Part shown: one piece after another, positions 8,027 through 15,883 of the stretch | How positions within the stretch are numbered: the stretch's first letter is position 1 | How the letters are laid out: each line of letters starts with the position of its first letter | DNA from: DATGFB01 sp032160545 | GTDB taxonomy: Bacteria > Actinomycetota > Actinomycetes > Mycobacteriales > Jatrophihabitantaceae | Direction: 5' to 3' | NCBI GenBank assembly: GCA_032160545.1 | Contig: JAVHVN010000089.1 | Coordinates: 1 to 28,555 of the forward strand | Length of the DNA stretch: 28,555 bases | Made by a program: the position numbers and the translations under genes | Notes under the pieces: model-generated | Seen by the model: the letters and a program-made list of their open reading frames with translations, nothing else | Told to the model about the DNA's origin: nothing | Database searches by the model: none

Positions 8027-8471
8027 ACCCACCCTGCACGACAGGCTCGCAGGCTCACCGGCTCTGCGGCGCTACCAGGCCCGCCCGCGGCGGCTGGTCC
8101 GCGCACTGGCGCGGGTATACGTCGAAGGACATGCAAACGTGCTCGCAGGTGGCCCGGTAGGGCTCGCCGTCAACCATCGCTCGATGCTCGACGGGCCGCT
8201 GGTGTTCGGCTTCGTCGAGCGCCCGGACACCTGCCTGGTCAAGGCCGAGGCGTTCACGCCGCGCATGACCGCGATCCTGCACAACTGCGGCCAGCTCCCG
8301 GTGGTGCGTGGGGCCGTCGACCCGCGCCCGGTGAAGCTGGGCGACGCCCCGGTGGCGTGCACCGGGACCTCCGCCCCGACCGAGCGCATCCGCGCCGTCC
8401 TGACCGACCACGTCACCGCCGTCCTCGCCGGCGCTGCGCCGACCCCTTCGACGGTGCAGGAGGATGCATGA
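8019..8471 (+). CDS. PlsC-like 1-acyl-glycerol-phosphate acyltransferase, internally shortened
   Basis: Only 150 residues, against roughly 220-250 for actinobacterial relatives between cmk and der. The first acyltransferase motif is present as NHRSMLDGP (the H-X4-D catalytic pair), followed by DTCLVKAEAF and the strand LPVVRG. After VRGAVDP the sequence jumps directly to a C-terminal-like segment (VKLGDAP to IRAVLTDHVTAVL). The blocks that should lie between, including the FPEGTR glycerol-phosphate-binding motif and the following strand with PVVPVA, are missing. The frame is continuous, so this looks like an in-frame deletion of about 80-100 codons. It may be a decaying gene that keeps its place in the operon, or a reduced protein with another job; catalysis as written is doubtful. 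The start overlaps cmk and the stop overlaps der. Confidence 0.75.
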   Translation: MPEPTLHDRLAGSPALRRYQARPRRLVRALARVYVEGHANVLAGGPVGLAVNHRSMLDGPLVFGFVERPDTCLVKAEAFTPRMTAILHNCGQLPVVRGAVDPRPVKLGDAPVACTGTSAPTERIRAVLTDHVTAVLAGAAPTPSTVQEDA

Positions 8472-9832
8472 TGAGTGGACCCGACGAGCCGGACGGCACC
8501 GACGTGCTGCCCGTCGCCCCCGTGGTCGCTGTGGTGGGCAGGCCCAACGTCGGCAAGTCGACGCTGGTCAACCGGATCCTGGGCCGACGCGAGGCCGTCG
8601 TTCAGGACATCCCTGGCGTGACTCGTGACCGGGTGGCCTACGACGCCGTGTGGGGTGGGCGACGCTTCACACTGGTTGACACCGGCGGATGGGAGCCCGA
8701 TGCCCGCGGCCTGCAGGCGATGGTGTCGGCGCAGGCGGAACGGGCGGTCTCGACGGCAGATCTCGTCCTGTTCGTGGTAGACGGCCGCACGGGTGCCACC
8801 GAAACCGACCTGACGGTCGCGCGCACTCTGCGCCGAAGCAAGCGCCCGGTGCTGCTGGCGGTCACCAAGATCGACGACGAGCGGGCGGAGGCCGATGCGG
8901 CCGAGCTGTGGTCGCTCGGCCTCGGCGAGCCGTACGCGGTCAGCGGCCTGCACGGGCGTGGAAGCGGCGACCTGCTCGACGCCGTGCTCGAACGGCTGCC
9001 CGAGGCGCCCCGGGACGAGGACGTCGAGGGCGGCCCGCGCCGGGTCGCCCTGATCGGACGGCCGAACGTGGGCAAGTCGAGCCTGCTCAACCGGTTGACC
9101 GGTGAGCAGCGCTCGGTCGTCGACGCGGTGGCCGGCACCACCACAGACCCTGTCGACAGCCTGGTCGAGCTCGACGGCGCCACCTGGCGCTTCGTCGACA
9201 CCGCCGGTCTGCGGCGGCGCGTCAACCAAGCCAGCGGCATGGAGTACTACGCGAGTCTGCGCACCGCAGCGGCCATCGAGGCCGCGGAGGTGGCGATCGT
9301 CTTGCTGGACGCGGCCGACTCGATCTCCGAACAGGACCAGCGCGTGATCGGCGAGGTCGTCGAGGCCGGCCGCGCACTCGTCCTCGCCTTCAACAAATGG
9401 GACCTCGTCGACGAGGATCGCCGGGAGCGGCTCGAACGCGAGGTCGACCGGGAGCTGGCGCGGGTGGCGTGGGCTCCCCGCATCAACATCTCGGCCCAGA
9501 CCGGTCGCGCGGTGGAGAAGCTCGCCAACCACCTGCGCACCAGCCTCGCGTCCTGGGACCGGCGCATCTCTACCGGACGGTTGAACTCCTGGCTCACGGA
9601 GGTGGTCGCGGCGACCCCGCCGCCGCCGCGCGGTGGCAAGGCGCCGCGCGTGCTGTTCGCCACCCAGGCCGACACCCGCCCGCCCCGGTTCGTGCTGTTC
9701 ACCACGGGGTTCCTGGAGGCCGGGTACCGCCGCTTCATCGAGCGCCGGCTGCGCGAGGACTTCGACTTCACCGGGACCCCGATCGAGATCTCGGTGCGTG
9801 TGCGGGAGAAGCGCGGCGCGCCGAGCCGCTGA
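8471..9832 (+). CDS. der: Ribosome assembly GTPase Der (EngA)
   Basis: A 453-residue double-GTPase required for 50S subunit maturation. The first G domain begins with VVGRPNVGKSTLVNR and has DTGGWEPD (G3) and TKID (G4). The second begins with LIGRPNVGKSSLLNR and has DTAGLRRR (G3) and NKWDLVD (G4). The KH-like C-terminal domain follows, with PPRFVLFTTGF and the final FDFTGTPIEI. AGGAGG at 8458-8463 is 7 nt from the ATG at 8471 and only 4 nt from the alternative ATG at 8468, so 8471 is preferred; the difference is a single Met. The start is coupled to the preceding stop in TGATG. Confidence 0.96.
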   Translation: MSGPDEPDGTDVLPVAPVVAVVGRPNVGKSTLVNRILGRREAVVQDIPGVTRDRVAYDAVWGGRRFTLVDTGGWEPDARGLQAMVSAQAERAVSTADLVLFVVDGRTGATETDLTVARTLRRSKRPVLLAVTKIDDERAEADAAELWSLGLGEPYAVSGLHGRGSGDLLDAVLERLPEAPRDEDVEGGPRRVALIGRPNVGKSSLLNRLTGEQRSVVDAVAGTTTDPVDSLVELDGATWRFVDTAGLRRRVNQASGMEYYASLRTAAAIEAAEVAIVLLDAADSISEQDQRVIGEVVEAGRALVLAFNKWDLVDEDRRERLEREVDRELARVAWAPRINISAQTGRAVEKLANHLRTSLASWDRRISTGRLNSWLTEVVAATPPPPRGGKAPRVLFATQADTRPPRFVLFTTGFLEAGYRRFIERRLREDFDFTGTPIEISVRVREKRGAPSR

Positions 9833-9843
9833 GGCCGCTGCGA

Positions 9844-9849
9844 TAGGGT
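9844..9849 (+). promoter_or_regulatory. Candidate -10 of the tRNA-Pro promoter
   Basis: TAGGGT sits 20 nt before the mature tRNA 5' end, leaving room for a short leader removed by RNase P. It lies just after the der stop. No clear -35 is seen. Confidence 0.4.
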
Positions 9850-9869
9850 TACCACCGGTCACATTCGAC

Positions 9870-9943
9870 CGGGACGTGGCGCAGCTTGGTAGCGCACCTG
9901 ACTGGGGGTCAGGGGGTCGCAGGTTCAAATCCTGTCGTCCCGA
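9870..9943 (+). tRNA. tRNA-Pro (anticodon GGG)
   Basis: The full cloverleaf folds by hand. The acceptor stem pairs CGGGACG (9870-9876) with CGTCCCG (9936-9942). The D stem is GCGC/GCGC. The anticodon stem pairs CCTGA with TCAGG around the loop CTGGGGG, with anticodon GGG at 9904-9906. The T arm is GCAGG-TTCAAAT-CCTGT. The discriminator is A at 9943. The 3' CCA is not encoded. This tRNA decodes CCC and CCU proline codons. Confidence 0.95.
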
Positions 9944-9998
9944 CAAATCGGGCTCCGGTGGTCCGGGCCACCGGCGCTCACAGCCGGAGGAGGCACGG

Positions 9999-10613
9999 GT
10001 GGCGGCAGGCCCGGGCGCCGCGCTCGCGCAGAGCAGCGACGACCAAATCCTGACGGTCCCCAACGCGCTCAGCGTCATGCGGCTGTTCGGGGTGCCGCTG
10101 TTCCTCTGGCTGCTACTGGGGCCGCACGCCGACGGGTGGGCTGTGGCCGTGATCGCCGTGTCCGGCTTCACCGACTGGGCCGACGGCGTGCTGGCGCGCC
10201 GGTTCAACCAGCTGAGTCGGCTCGGTGCGCTGCTGGACCCGCTTGCCGACCGGCTCTACATTCTCGCCACGCTCGTCGGGCTCGTCCTTCGGCAGATCGT
10301 CCCGCTCTGGCTGGTGATCCTCATCGTCGGCCGGGACGTGATTCTCGGCGTCGGCCTCGCGGTGCTGCGTCGTTACGGGTACGCGCCGCCCGCAGTGCAT
10401 TACCTGGGCAAGGCCGCGACGTTCTGCCTGCTGTACGCGTTCCCGCTGCTGCTGCTGGGGGCGCACAACTGGGCGGTCTCGGACGTCGCCCGCCCCATCG
10501 CGTGGGCGTTCACGCTGTGGGGCACGGGCCTGTACACCTACGCCGGCTTGGTCTACCTCAGGCAGGTCGTCACGTTAATCCGGTCGGCGCGCCGCGCTGG
10601 AGGTGCCGCGTGA
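9999..10613 (+). CDS. CDP-alcohol phosphatidyltransferase (PgsA2 / cardiolipin synthase type)
   Basis: A 204-residue integral membrane enzyme that joins a CDP-alcohol to a second alcohol in phospholipid synthesis. The catalytic motif DWADGVLARR...GALLDPLADR is complete (DG, AR, G, D, D). Several hydrophobic helices follow, and TVPNALSVMRLFGVPLFLWLL is the usual first helix. The GTG at 9999 is chosen because GGAGGAGG at 9986-9993 precedes it by 5 nt; the frame is open upstream through the tRNA. In M. tuberculosis the syntenic gene is pgsA2 (Rv1822). In S. coelicolor I recall a CDP-alcohol-type cardiolipin synthase encoded near the same gcv/DUF881 cluster, so cardiolipin synthesis is a serious alternative to phosphatidylglycerophosphate synthesis. 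The stop overlaps the next gene in GTGA. Confidence 0.85.
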   Translation: MAAGPGAALAQSSDDQILTVPNALSVMRLFGVPLFLWLLLGPHADGWAVAVIAVSGFTDWADGVLARRFNQLSRLGALLDPLADRLYILATLVGLVLRQIVPLWLVILIVGRDVILGVGLAVLRRYGYAPPAVHYLGKAATFCLLYAFPLLLLGAHNWAVSDVARPIAWAFTLWGTGLYTYAGLVYLRQVVTLIRSARRAGGAA

Positions 10614-11506
10614 GTACGCCGACACCGGCCGAGCCGCCGCGGGGGACCTACACCACGCAGCTGCTGGTCGACCTCGCGACCAATCCGCTCGATCCGGGCT
10701 ACGCAGCGGCGGCCGCGCGCCGTGGTGACACGCCGAAGCCACCGGGCGTAGGCGACCGCGCGGCTGTCGCAGCCGGAGCTCTGCTCATCGGATTCCTACT
10801 CGTGGTTTCGTACGTGCACACGAACCGCGGTGCTCCTGAGGCCGCCAAGGTTCACGACCGGCTGGTCGCGCGCGTCAACGCCGCGGAGAGGGACGCCGGT
10901 GCTCTCGCGACGCAGGCCCAGCGGCTGAACGCCTCGGTGGCCGCGGCGCGTGACCTCGGCCTGTCCGGCTCGGGGCTCGGGGCTCAGCTGGACCGCAACC
11001 AGCTGCTGGCAGGCGAGGTGGCCGTGACCGGCCCAGGGCTCGAAGTGGTCCTCGGGGAGCCTTCCGGAGCCACCAGCCCGACGGCGGGGCGCGCCGGGTC
11101 CGGGTCAATCGCAGCGACGCATATCCTCACCGACCGTGATGTGCGCAGCGTGGTTAACGAGCTGTGGGCCGACGGTGCGGAGGCGGTCTCGGTGAACGGC
11201 ATCCGGTTGACGCCGACATCGGCGATCCGATTCGCGGGGGAGGCCGTCCTCGTCGACTTCCAGCCGATCACGTCGCCCTACACCGTGCGCGCGATCGGTG
11301 CGGCGGACAACCTCGCGACCGCGTTCGCCTCGAGCTCGGTGGCGAGCCGCTACCAGACGCTCATCAGCGCCGATGGCATCACGTTCAGCTTCACCGGACG
11401 CAGCAAGCTCAGCCTTCCCGCCGCAACGGGCGCATCGCCGAGGTACGCCCAGGCCGGCACCGCGCCCACGCCCAGCCCGACGCCGACACCGGGCGGGACC
11501 AGATGA
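10610..11506 (+). CDS. DUF881 membrane-anchored protein (first of two)
   Basis: A 298-residue protein of unknown biochemical function. A cytoplasmic N-terminus of about 50 residues precedes one transmembrane helix (AAVAAGALLIGFLLVVSYV). A coiled-coil stretch rich in Ala/Arg/Gln/Glu follows, then the extracytoplasmic DUF881 domain with VTGPGLEVVLGE, VRSVVNELWADGAEAVSVNG and YTVRAIG. The tail is Pro/Thr-rich. It corresponds to Rv1823 by order. The start is in a GTGA overlap with the phosphatidyltransferase, and the stop is in an ATGA overlap with the small basic protein, so all three membrane proteins are made from coupled frames. A link to envelope or division is inferred from the cluster. Confidence 0.88.
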   Translation: MSTPTPAEPPRGTYTTQLLVDLATNPLDPGYAAAAARRGDTPKPPGVGDRAAVAAGALLIGFLLVVSYVHTNRGAPEAAKVHDRLVARVNAAERDAGALATQAQRLNASVAAARDLGLSGSGLGAQLDRNQLLAGEVAVTGPGLEVVLGEPSGATSPTAGRAGSGSIAATHILTDRDVRSVVNELWADGAEAVSVNGIRLTPTSAIRFAGEAVLVDFQPITSPYTVRAIGAADNLATAFASSSVASRYQTLISADGITFSFTGRSKLSLPAATGASPRYAQAGTAPTPSPTPTPGGTR

Positions 11507-11835
11507 TCGCCGCGTTGGCGCTCGCCGTCGGCATCGTCGCCGGGCTCATCTTTCGGCCGACGGTGCCGACCTGGCTCGAGCCCTATCTGCCCATCGCGGT
11601 GGTGGCCGCGCTCGACGCGGTGTTCGGCGGCGTGCGAGCCCGGCTCGACGGCATCTTCGACGCGAAGGTCTTCGTCGTCTCGTTCGTGTCCAATGCCATC
11701 GTCGCGGCGCTCATCGTGTTCCTCGGCGACAAGCTCGGCGTCGGCAGTCAGCTTTCGACCGCGGTCGTCGTCGTCCTTGGGATCCGGATCTTCGGCAACG
11801 CCGCGGCGATCCGGCGGCACCTGTTCCGCGCATGA
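11503..11835 (+). CDS. sbp: Small basic membrane protein (Sbp, DUF1290)
   Basis: A 110-residue protein with three hydrophobic segments: the N-terminus MIAALALAVGIVAGLIF, a middle segment around the PIAVVAALDAVFGGVRA signature, and VSFVSNAIVAALIVFLG. It matches the small basic protein family found between two DUF881 genes in Actinobacteria (Rv1824) and near division genes in Firmicutes. The biochemical role is unknown. The ATG at 11503 overlaps the upstream stop by 4 bp, and the stop overlaps the downstream ATG by 4 bp. The longer open frame to the left is a shadow of the DUF881 gene. Confidence 0.9.
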   Translation: MIAALALAVGIVAGLIFRPTVPTWLEPYLPIAVVAALDAVFGGVRARLDGIFDAKVFVVSFVSNAIVAALIVFLGDKLGVGSQLSTAVVVVLGIRIFGNAAAIRRHLFRA

Positions 11836-12533
11836 GTGGCGACACGCGCCGGCCCGGCCACCACCGCGCGGCCGCGCTCATCGGGGTGCTGGTCGCTGCG
11901 CTGGGCTTCGCGATCGCCGTGCAGGTGCACGCCAATTCCTCGTCCGACAGTCTGAGCACCCTCCGCGAGGACGACCTCATCGGCATCCTCGACAACCAGA
12001 ACGCACGCGCCGCCCGGCTACGGCAGGAGATCGCCGATCTCGAGCAGACCCTTCGCCGGCTGCAGACCAGCGGTGACCAGGCCGCAGCGGCGAGGCAGCA
12101 GGCCGAGCAGGACGCTGAGGCGCTCGGCGTGCTGCTGGGGACCCTGCCGGCGCACGGCCCGGGCGTCCAGGTCACTGTCGCCGACCCCGGCCACAAGCTG
12201 ACCAACGAAGACCTGCTCGACGTCGTCGAGGAGCTGCGCGGTGCCGGTGCCGAGGCGATCCAATTCGGCTCGGCGCGGGTGACGACGACGACGGCGTTCA
12301 CGATGGCGGGATCCGCGGTTGCGGTCGACAGCACGGCGCTGACCCAGCCCTACACCGTTCTGGCCATCGGCGACCCGAAGACGCTCGACACCGCACTGAA
12401 CATCCCGGGAGGGGTCGCCGCCACCGTCCGCGCGGCGAACGGGACCCTGGACGTCTCGGAGCGGACTTCGGTCCAGATCAGCGCCGTCGTCACACTGCCG
12501 ACGCCCAAGTACGCGACCCCTGCCAAGCGCTGA
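11832..12533 (+). CDS. DUF881 membrane-anchored protein (second of two)
   Basis: A 233-residue paralogue of the first DUF881 protein, corresponding to Rv1825 by order. One transmembrane helix lies near the N-terminus (AALIGVLVAALGFAIAVQV). A clear coiled coil of about 50 residues follows (ARAARLRQEIADLEQTLRRL onward), then the DUF881 domain with GPGVQVTVAD, LLDVVEELRGAGAEAIQ and YTVLAIGDP. The coiled coil and single-pass anchor resemble division-associated bitopic proteins, but no function can be read from sequence. The start overlaps sbp in ATGA. A short intergenic region with a probable promoter separates it from gcvH. Confidence 0.88.
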   Translation: MSGDTRRPGHHRAAALIGVLVAALGFAIAVQVHANSSSDSLSTLREDDLIGILDNQNARAARLRQEIADLEQTLRRLQTSGDQAAAARQQAEQDAEALGVLLGTLPAHGPGVQVTVADPGHKLTNEDLLDVVEELRGAGAEAIQFGSARVTTTTAFTMAGSAVAVDSTALTQPYTVLAIGDPKTLDTALNIPGGVAATVRAANGTLDVSERTSVQISAVVTLPTPKYATPAKR

Positions 12534-12544
12534 ACAACGCCCAG

Positions 12545-12550
12545 TAGGGT
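12545..12550 (+). promoter_or_regulatory. Candidate -10 element for gcvH
   Basis: TAGGGT, the same hexamer as upstream of the tRNA, lies 11 bp after the DUF881 stop. Transcription from about 12557 would give a leader of about 38 nt. No -35 is apparent. Confidence 0.4.
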
Positions 12551-12594
12551 CGGCAGCGCCCACTCAACCGACGCCAGAGAATGAGGCAGCGCGA

Positions 12595-12987
12595 ATGTCC
12601 GACGTCCCTGACGACCTGAAGTACACCGCCGAACACGAGTGGGCGAAGGTGACCGATGCCGGTGGCACGACGACGGTGCGGATCGGGATCACGGACTACG
12701 CGCAGCAGGCACTGGGCGACGTCGTGTACGTCTCGCTCCCCGAGGTCGGCGCGTCCCTTCAGCAGGGGACGGCGTTCGGCGAGGTCGAGTCGACGAAGAG
12801 CGTCTCCGATCTCTACGCGCCCGTCTCGGGCACCGTGGTGGCCCGCAACGACGCGCTCGACGCCACACCCGAGCTGGTGAACTCCGATCCCTACGGCGCG
12901 GGCTGGATCGTCGAGATCGAGGTCGCCGACATCGCATCGCTGAACGGCCTGCTCGACGCGGCGACCTACGGCACCTTGGCGAGTTGA
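12595..12987 (+). CDS. gcvH: Glycine cleavage system H protein
   Basis: A 130-residue lipoyl carrier that shuttles the aminomethyl group from GcvP to GcvT. The lipoylation site is Lys68 in GEVESTKSVSDLYAP. KYTAEHEWAKV at the start and GAGWIVEIEV near the end are family landmarks, and the length is normal. The ATG at 12595 is the only sensible start. It is separated from gcvP by the garA-ftsR-DUF151-merR group, as in mycobacteria. No riboswitch is visible upstream of gcvH, whereas gcvP has one, so the two parts of the complex seem to be controlled differently. gcvT is not in the window. Confidence 0.96.
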   Translation: MSDVPDDLKYTAEHEWAKVTDAGGTTTVRIGITDYAQQALGDVVYVSLPEVGASLQQGTAFGEVESTKSVSDLYAPVSGTVVARNDALDATPELVNSDPYGAGWIVEIEVADIASLNGLLDAATYGTLAS

Positions 12988-13048
12988 TCCAGGTTGATCT
13001 AGGTCGCGCGGCGGGACTGCCCGCAAAACACTGGACGTCGAGCTTCGA

Positions 13049-13078
13049 TTGACCCTCGGGGAGAGCCGGGCCTAGTCT
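13049..13078 (+). promoter_or_regulatory. Housekeeping-type promoter upstream of the garA-like gene
   Basis: TTGACC (13049-13054) and TAGTCT (13073-13078) are separated by 18 bp, close to the SigA/HrdB consensus. The start would be near 13085, with a leader of about 70 nt. It is one of the two best-formed promoters in the window. Confidence 0.6.
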
Positions 13079-13156
13079 CGGCAGACCGACCGCTGACGTT
13101 GATCGCGACGGCGTCCACCCTCCAGACCACCTGTTCCAGAGCGAAGGGCGACGCGA

Positions 13157-13672
13157 GTGTTCTGCACCGCATGCGGCACCGAAAATCCGCCGGGAAGCCA
13201 CTACTGCGCCAGTTGCGGCACCCCGCTTGCCGCGGCAGCGAACGCCGCCGACGTCACGAGCACGTTCTCCACGACGACGGGTGCGGTGCCCGACGTCGAC
13301 GGGGACTTCTCGACCGAGGCGCACCAGGGTGCGGTGGACGCGCTCACGCCCGGATCGGCGCTGCTGGTCGTCAAGCGCGGCCCCAACGCCGGCAGCCGGT
13401 TCCTGCTCGACCAGGACGTGACCACGGCGGGTCGCCACCCCGACAGCGACATCTTCCTCGATGATGTAACAGTGTCGCGCCGCCATGCGGAGTTCCGCCG
13501 CGAGGGTGCGGGCTACGCCGTGCACGACGTGGGGTCCCTCAATGGCACCTATGTCAATCGCGAGCGCATCGACGCCGCACCGCTGTCCGGGGGTGACGAG
13601 GTGCAGATCGGGAAGTTCCGTCTCGTCTACCTGACGGCTGCGGTTCGGGCGGGCGTCGGAGCCCAGGGGTGA
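13157..13672 (+). CDS. garA: FHA-domain protein, GarA homologue with an N-terminal zinc ribbon
   Basis: A 171-residue protein. Its C-terminal FHA domain follows GarA closely: GSALLVVKRGPNAGSRFLLD, GRHPDSDIFLDDVTVSRRH and SLNGTYVN, with the phosphothreonine-binding Arg, Ser, His and Asn all present. In mycobacteria GarA binds and inhibits 2-oxoglutarate-metabolising enzymes until it is phosphorylated by PknB/PknG on an N-terminal threonine motif. Here the N-terminus differs: Cys3, Cys6, Cys17 and Cys20 form a zinc ribbon (CTAC...CASC), joined by a Thr/Ser-rich stretch (residues 34-41) that could hold the phosphosite. The GTG at 13157 is needed to include the ribbon. GAAGGG at 13143-13148 is a fair ribosome site. 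The stop overlaps ftsR in GTGA. Confidence 0.88.
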   Translation: MFCTACGTENPPGSHYCASCGTPLAAAANAADVTSTFSTTTGAVPDVDGDFSTEAHQGAVDALTPGSALLVVKRGPNAGSRFLLDQDVTTAGRHPDSDIFLDDVTVSRRHAEFRREGAGYAVHDVGSLNGTYVNRERIDAAPLSGGDEVQIGKFRLVYLTAAVRAGVGAQG

Positions 13673-14445
13673 CGGCCGCCGGCTCCGCCACGCGCGGCAA
13701 GGCCGGAACCGGCGGTGCGTCCGCCGCAACGCTGACGATCGGTGACGTGCTCGCCCATCTCAAGGTCGAGTTTCCCGACCTCACGATCAGCAAGATCCGC
13801 TTCCTCGAGGACCAGGGCCTCGTCCGTCCCGAGCGCACGCCGTCCGGTTACCGGAAGTTCTCGCCGGCCGACGTCTCGCGGCTGCGCTACGTCCTGTCCC
13901 AGCAGAAGGACCACTACCTGCCGTTGCGGGTGATCAAGGAGCAGCTAGAGGCGATCGACCGCGGCGTGACGCCGCAGAACACGGCCAACGGCAACCCGCG
14001 CGTGCCGCACATGTCGATCGCGGCGATCGAGAACAACGCGCCGACCGCGGAGTTCTTCCGACCGTCCCCGGCGGCGTTGCGGCTGACCCGCGAGGAGCTG
14101 ATCAACGCCGCTGGCCTGCGCGGTGAGCAGCTCGCCGAGCTCGAGCAGTTCGGGCTCATCAGCGCCGGAGCGGGCGGTCATTACGACGACGACGCGCTCG
14201 CTGTCGCGAAGATCGTCGCCGATCTCGCGCGTTTCGGGCTCGAGGGCCGGCACCTGCGGGCCTTCCGCACCGCCGCCGAACGCGAGGTCGGGCTCTTCTC
14301 GCAGGTGGTCGGTCCGATGTCGCGCCAGAAGAGCAGCGAGGCCCGGGCCCGGGCCGAAGAGACCGTCCGCGAGCTGGCGGCGGCGTCGGTTCGGTTGCAC
14401 GCCGCGCTCGTGCAGATCGGGCTGCGCGAGGTCATCGGCAGCTGA
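13669..14445 (+). CDS. ftsR: MerR-family regulator FtsR
   Basis: A 258-residue MerR-type DNA-binding regulator. The N-terminal winged helix is at about residues 20-95 (LTIGDVLAHLKVEFPDLTISKIRFLEDQGLVRPER, SGYRKFSPADVSRLRYVL). The remaining part contains a second helical unit (LTREELINAAGL) and a C-terminal helix with KSSEARARAEETVRELA, likely a dimerisation coiled coil. It matches Rv1828 by sequence and position; the Corynebacterium homologue was reported to activate ftsZ, hence the name. The GTG start overlaps the GarA stop, so kinase-signalling and division regulators are co-translated. No ligand-binding domain is recognisable. Confidence 0.88.
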   Translation: MTAAGSATRGKAGTGGASAATLTIGDVLAHLKVEFPDLTISKIRFLEDQGLVRPERTPSGYRKFSPADVSRLRYVLSQQKDHYLPLRVIKEQLEAIDRGVTPQNTANGNPRVPHMSIAAIENNAPTAEFFRPSPAALRLTREELINAAGLRGEQLAELEQFGLISAGAGGHYDDDALAVAKIVADLARFGLEGRHLRAFRTAAEREVGLFSQVVGPMSRQKSSEARARAEETVRELAAASVRLHAALVQIGLREVIGS

Positions 14446-14488
14446 CCGCAGGGCGTCCGCGGGCGGTCAGCTGCTTAGCAAAAGCGTG

Positions 14489-14494
14489 TAGCGT
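14489..14494 (+). promoter_or_regulatory. Candidate -10 element for the DUF151 gene
   Basis: TAGCGT lies in the ftsR-DUF151 gap. Transcription from about 14501 would start after an alternative GTG at 14497, which favours the GTG at 14542 as the translation start. No clear -35 is seen. Confidence 0.35.
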
Positions 14495-14541
14495 CGGTGT
14501 CCGCTGCCGGAGGTCGCGCAGCGGGTTCGGAGGTCCCGGTC

Positions 14542-15012
14542 GTGCATCCGATGCGTGTCGTCGGAGTTCGGGTCGAACTCCCGGCGAATCAGCCGGTCGT
14601 CCTGCTTCGTGAAGAGGACGGCGTCCGGTACCTGCCGATCTGGATCGGAGCGGTCGAGGCCTCGGCGATCGCATTCCAGCAGCAGGGCGTGCAGACCGTC
14701 CGGCCGTTGACCCACGATCTGCTGCGTGACGTGATCATGGCCCTCGGGGTGCGCCTCGAGGCCGTGCACATCACCGAGATGCGTGACGACATCTACTACG
14801 CCGAGTTGCGTTTCACCGGCGGCATCACCGTCAGCGCCCGGCCGTCCGACGCAATCGCGCTTGCGCTGCGCTGCGAGGTCGAGATCCTCGGCTCCGACTC
14901 CGTTCTCGATGCCGCGGGCATCGAGATCCCGGACGAGCAGGAGGACGAGGTGGAGAAGTTCCGCGAATTTCTCGACCAGATCACGCCGGAGGATTTTGCG
15001 TCCGGAGGGTGA
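14542..15012 (+). CDS. DUF151 bifunctional nuclease-family protein
   Basis: A 156-residue member of the DUF151 family (plant bifunctional nuclease BBD / Rv1829 type). Conserved parts include LREEDGVRYLPIWIGAVEASAIA, RPLTHDLLRDVI and SARPSDAIALALR, followed by an acidic tail (EDEVEKFREFLDQITPEDF). The GTG at 14542 is chosen because GGAGG at 14529-14533 is 8 nt upstream and the conserved protein begins at HPMRVVGVRVE; an in-frame GTG at 14497 would add residues with no family support. Nuclease activity is known only for some relatives and is not proven by the sequence. Its place between two MerR genes is conserved in Actinobacteria. Confidence 0.88.
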   Translation: MHPMRVVGVRVELPANQPVVLLREEDGVRYLPIWIGAVEASAIAFQQQGVQTVRPLTHDLLRDVIMALGVRLEAVHITEMRDDIYYAELRFTGGITVSARPSDAIALALRCEVEILGSDSVLDAAGIEIPDEQEDEVEKFREFLDQITPEDFASGG

Positions 15013-15061
15013 CTCCTCAGGCTCGACCTCTACCTGAGGGTTATCGGCTCGGCGCGTCGCA

Positions 15062-15090
15062 TTGACCCGGACCGTGCCTCGACCTACCGT
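15062..15090 (+). promoter_or_regulatory. Housekeeping-type promoter for the second MerR gene
   Basis: TTGACC (15062-15067), a 17-bp spacer and TACCGT (15085-15090) form a well-matched sigma-70 promoter. The leader would be about 80 nt and contains a strong ribosome site, AGGAGGT at 15164-15170. Confidence 0.6.
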
Positions 15091-15176
15091 CGAGCCAGAC
15101 GAATTCCTCTCGTGCAATTACGCGGGTGGCACTTCGGTGCGAGAGTGGGTTCGCATCCAGAGCAGGAGGTAGCGGG

Positions 15177-15740
<564 letters not shown>

Positions 15741-15755
15741 GGCCGACCAGGCTGG

Positions 15756-15761
15756 TACCGT
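15756..15761 (+). promoter_or_regulatory. Candidate -10 driving the gcvP riboswitch transcript
   Basis: TACCGT, identical to the -10 at 15085-15090, ends 18 nt before the aptamer begins. The corresponding -35 position falls at the end of the merR gene and is not consensus-like. Confidence 0.4.
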
Positions 15762-15779
15762 AATCACTGGCTGTTCACT

Positions 15780-15874
15780 CCGTGTGGGAGAGCCTGTCGA
15801 CCGCCAAACCGGGCGGGGCGACGGCGCCGAAGGGGCAACCTTCCCGGAAACTCTCAGGCACAAGAACCGCACGG
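15780..15874 (+). ncRNA. Glycine riboswitch, single aptamer, upstream of gcvP
   Basis: The conserved glycine-aptamer core is readable: GGGAGAGCC near 15786, CGCCGAAGGGGCAACC at 15825-15840, and ACTCTCAGGCA at 15850-15860. The P1 helix closes perfectly, CCGTGTGG (15780-15787) pairing with CCGCACGG (15867-15874), with one G-U pair. Only one aptamer is seen; no second GGAGAG/GCCGAAGGGGCAA core follows before the start codon, so it is a singlet rather than a tandem form. Glycine binding normally turns on glycine cleavage genes, and gcvP begins 91 nt downstream. Confidence 0.92.
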
Positions 15875-15883
15875 GATGGGCCA

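Noticed and set aside
12988..13156. Short ORF from 13099 in front of the GarA-like gene
   Set aside because: It is out of frame with the zinc ribbon and FHA domain and is explained by the promoter and leader of that gene.
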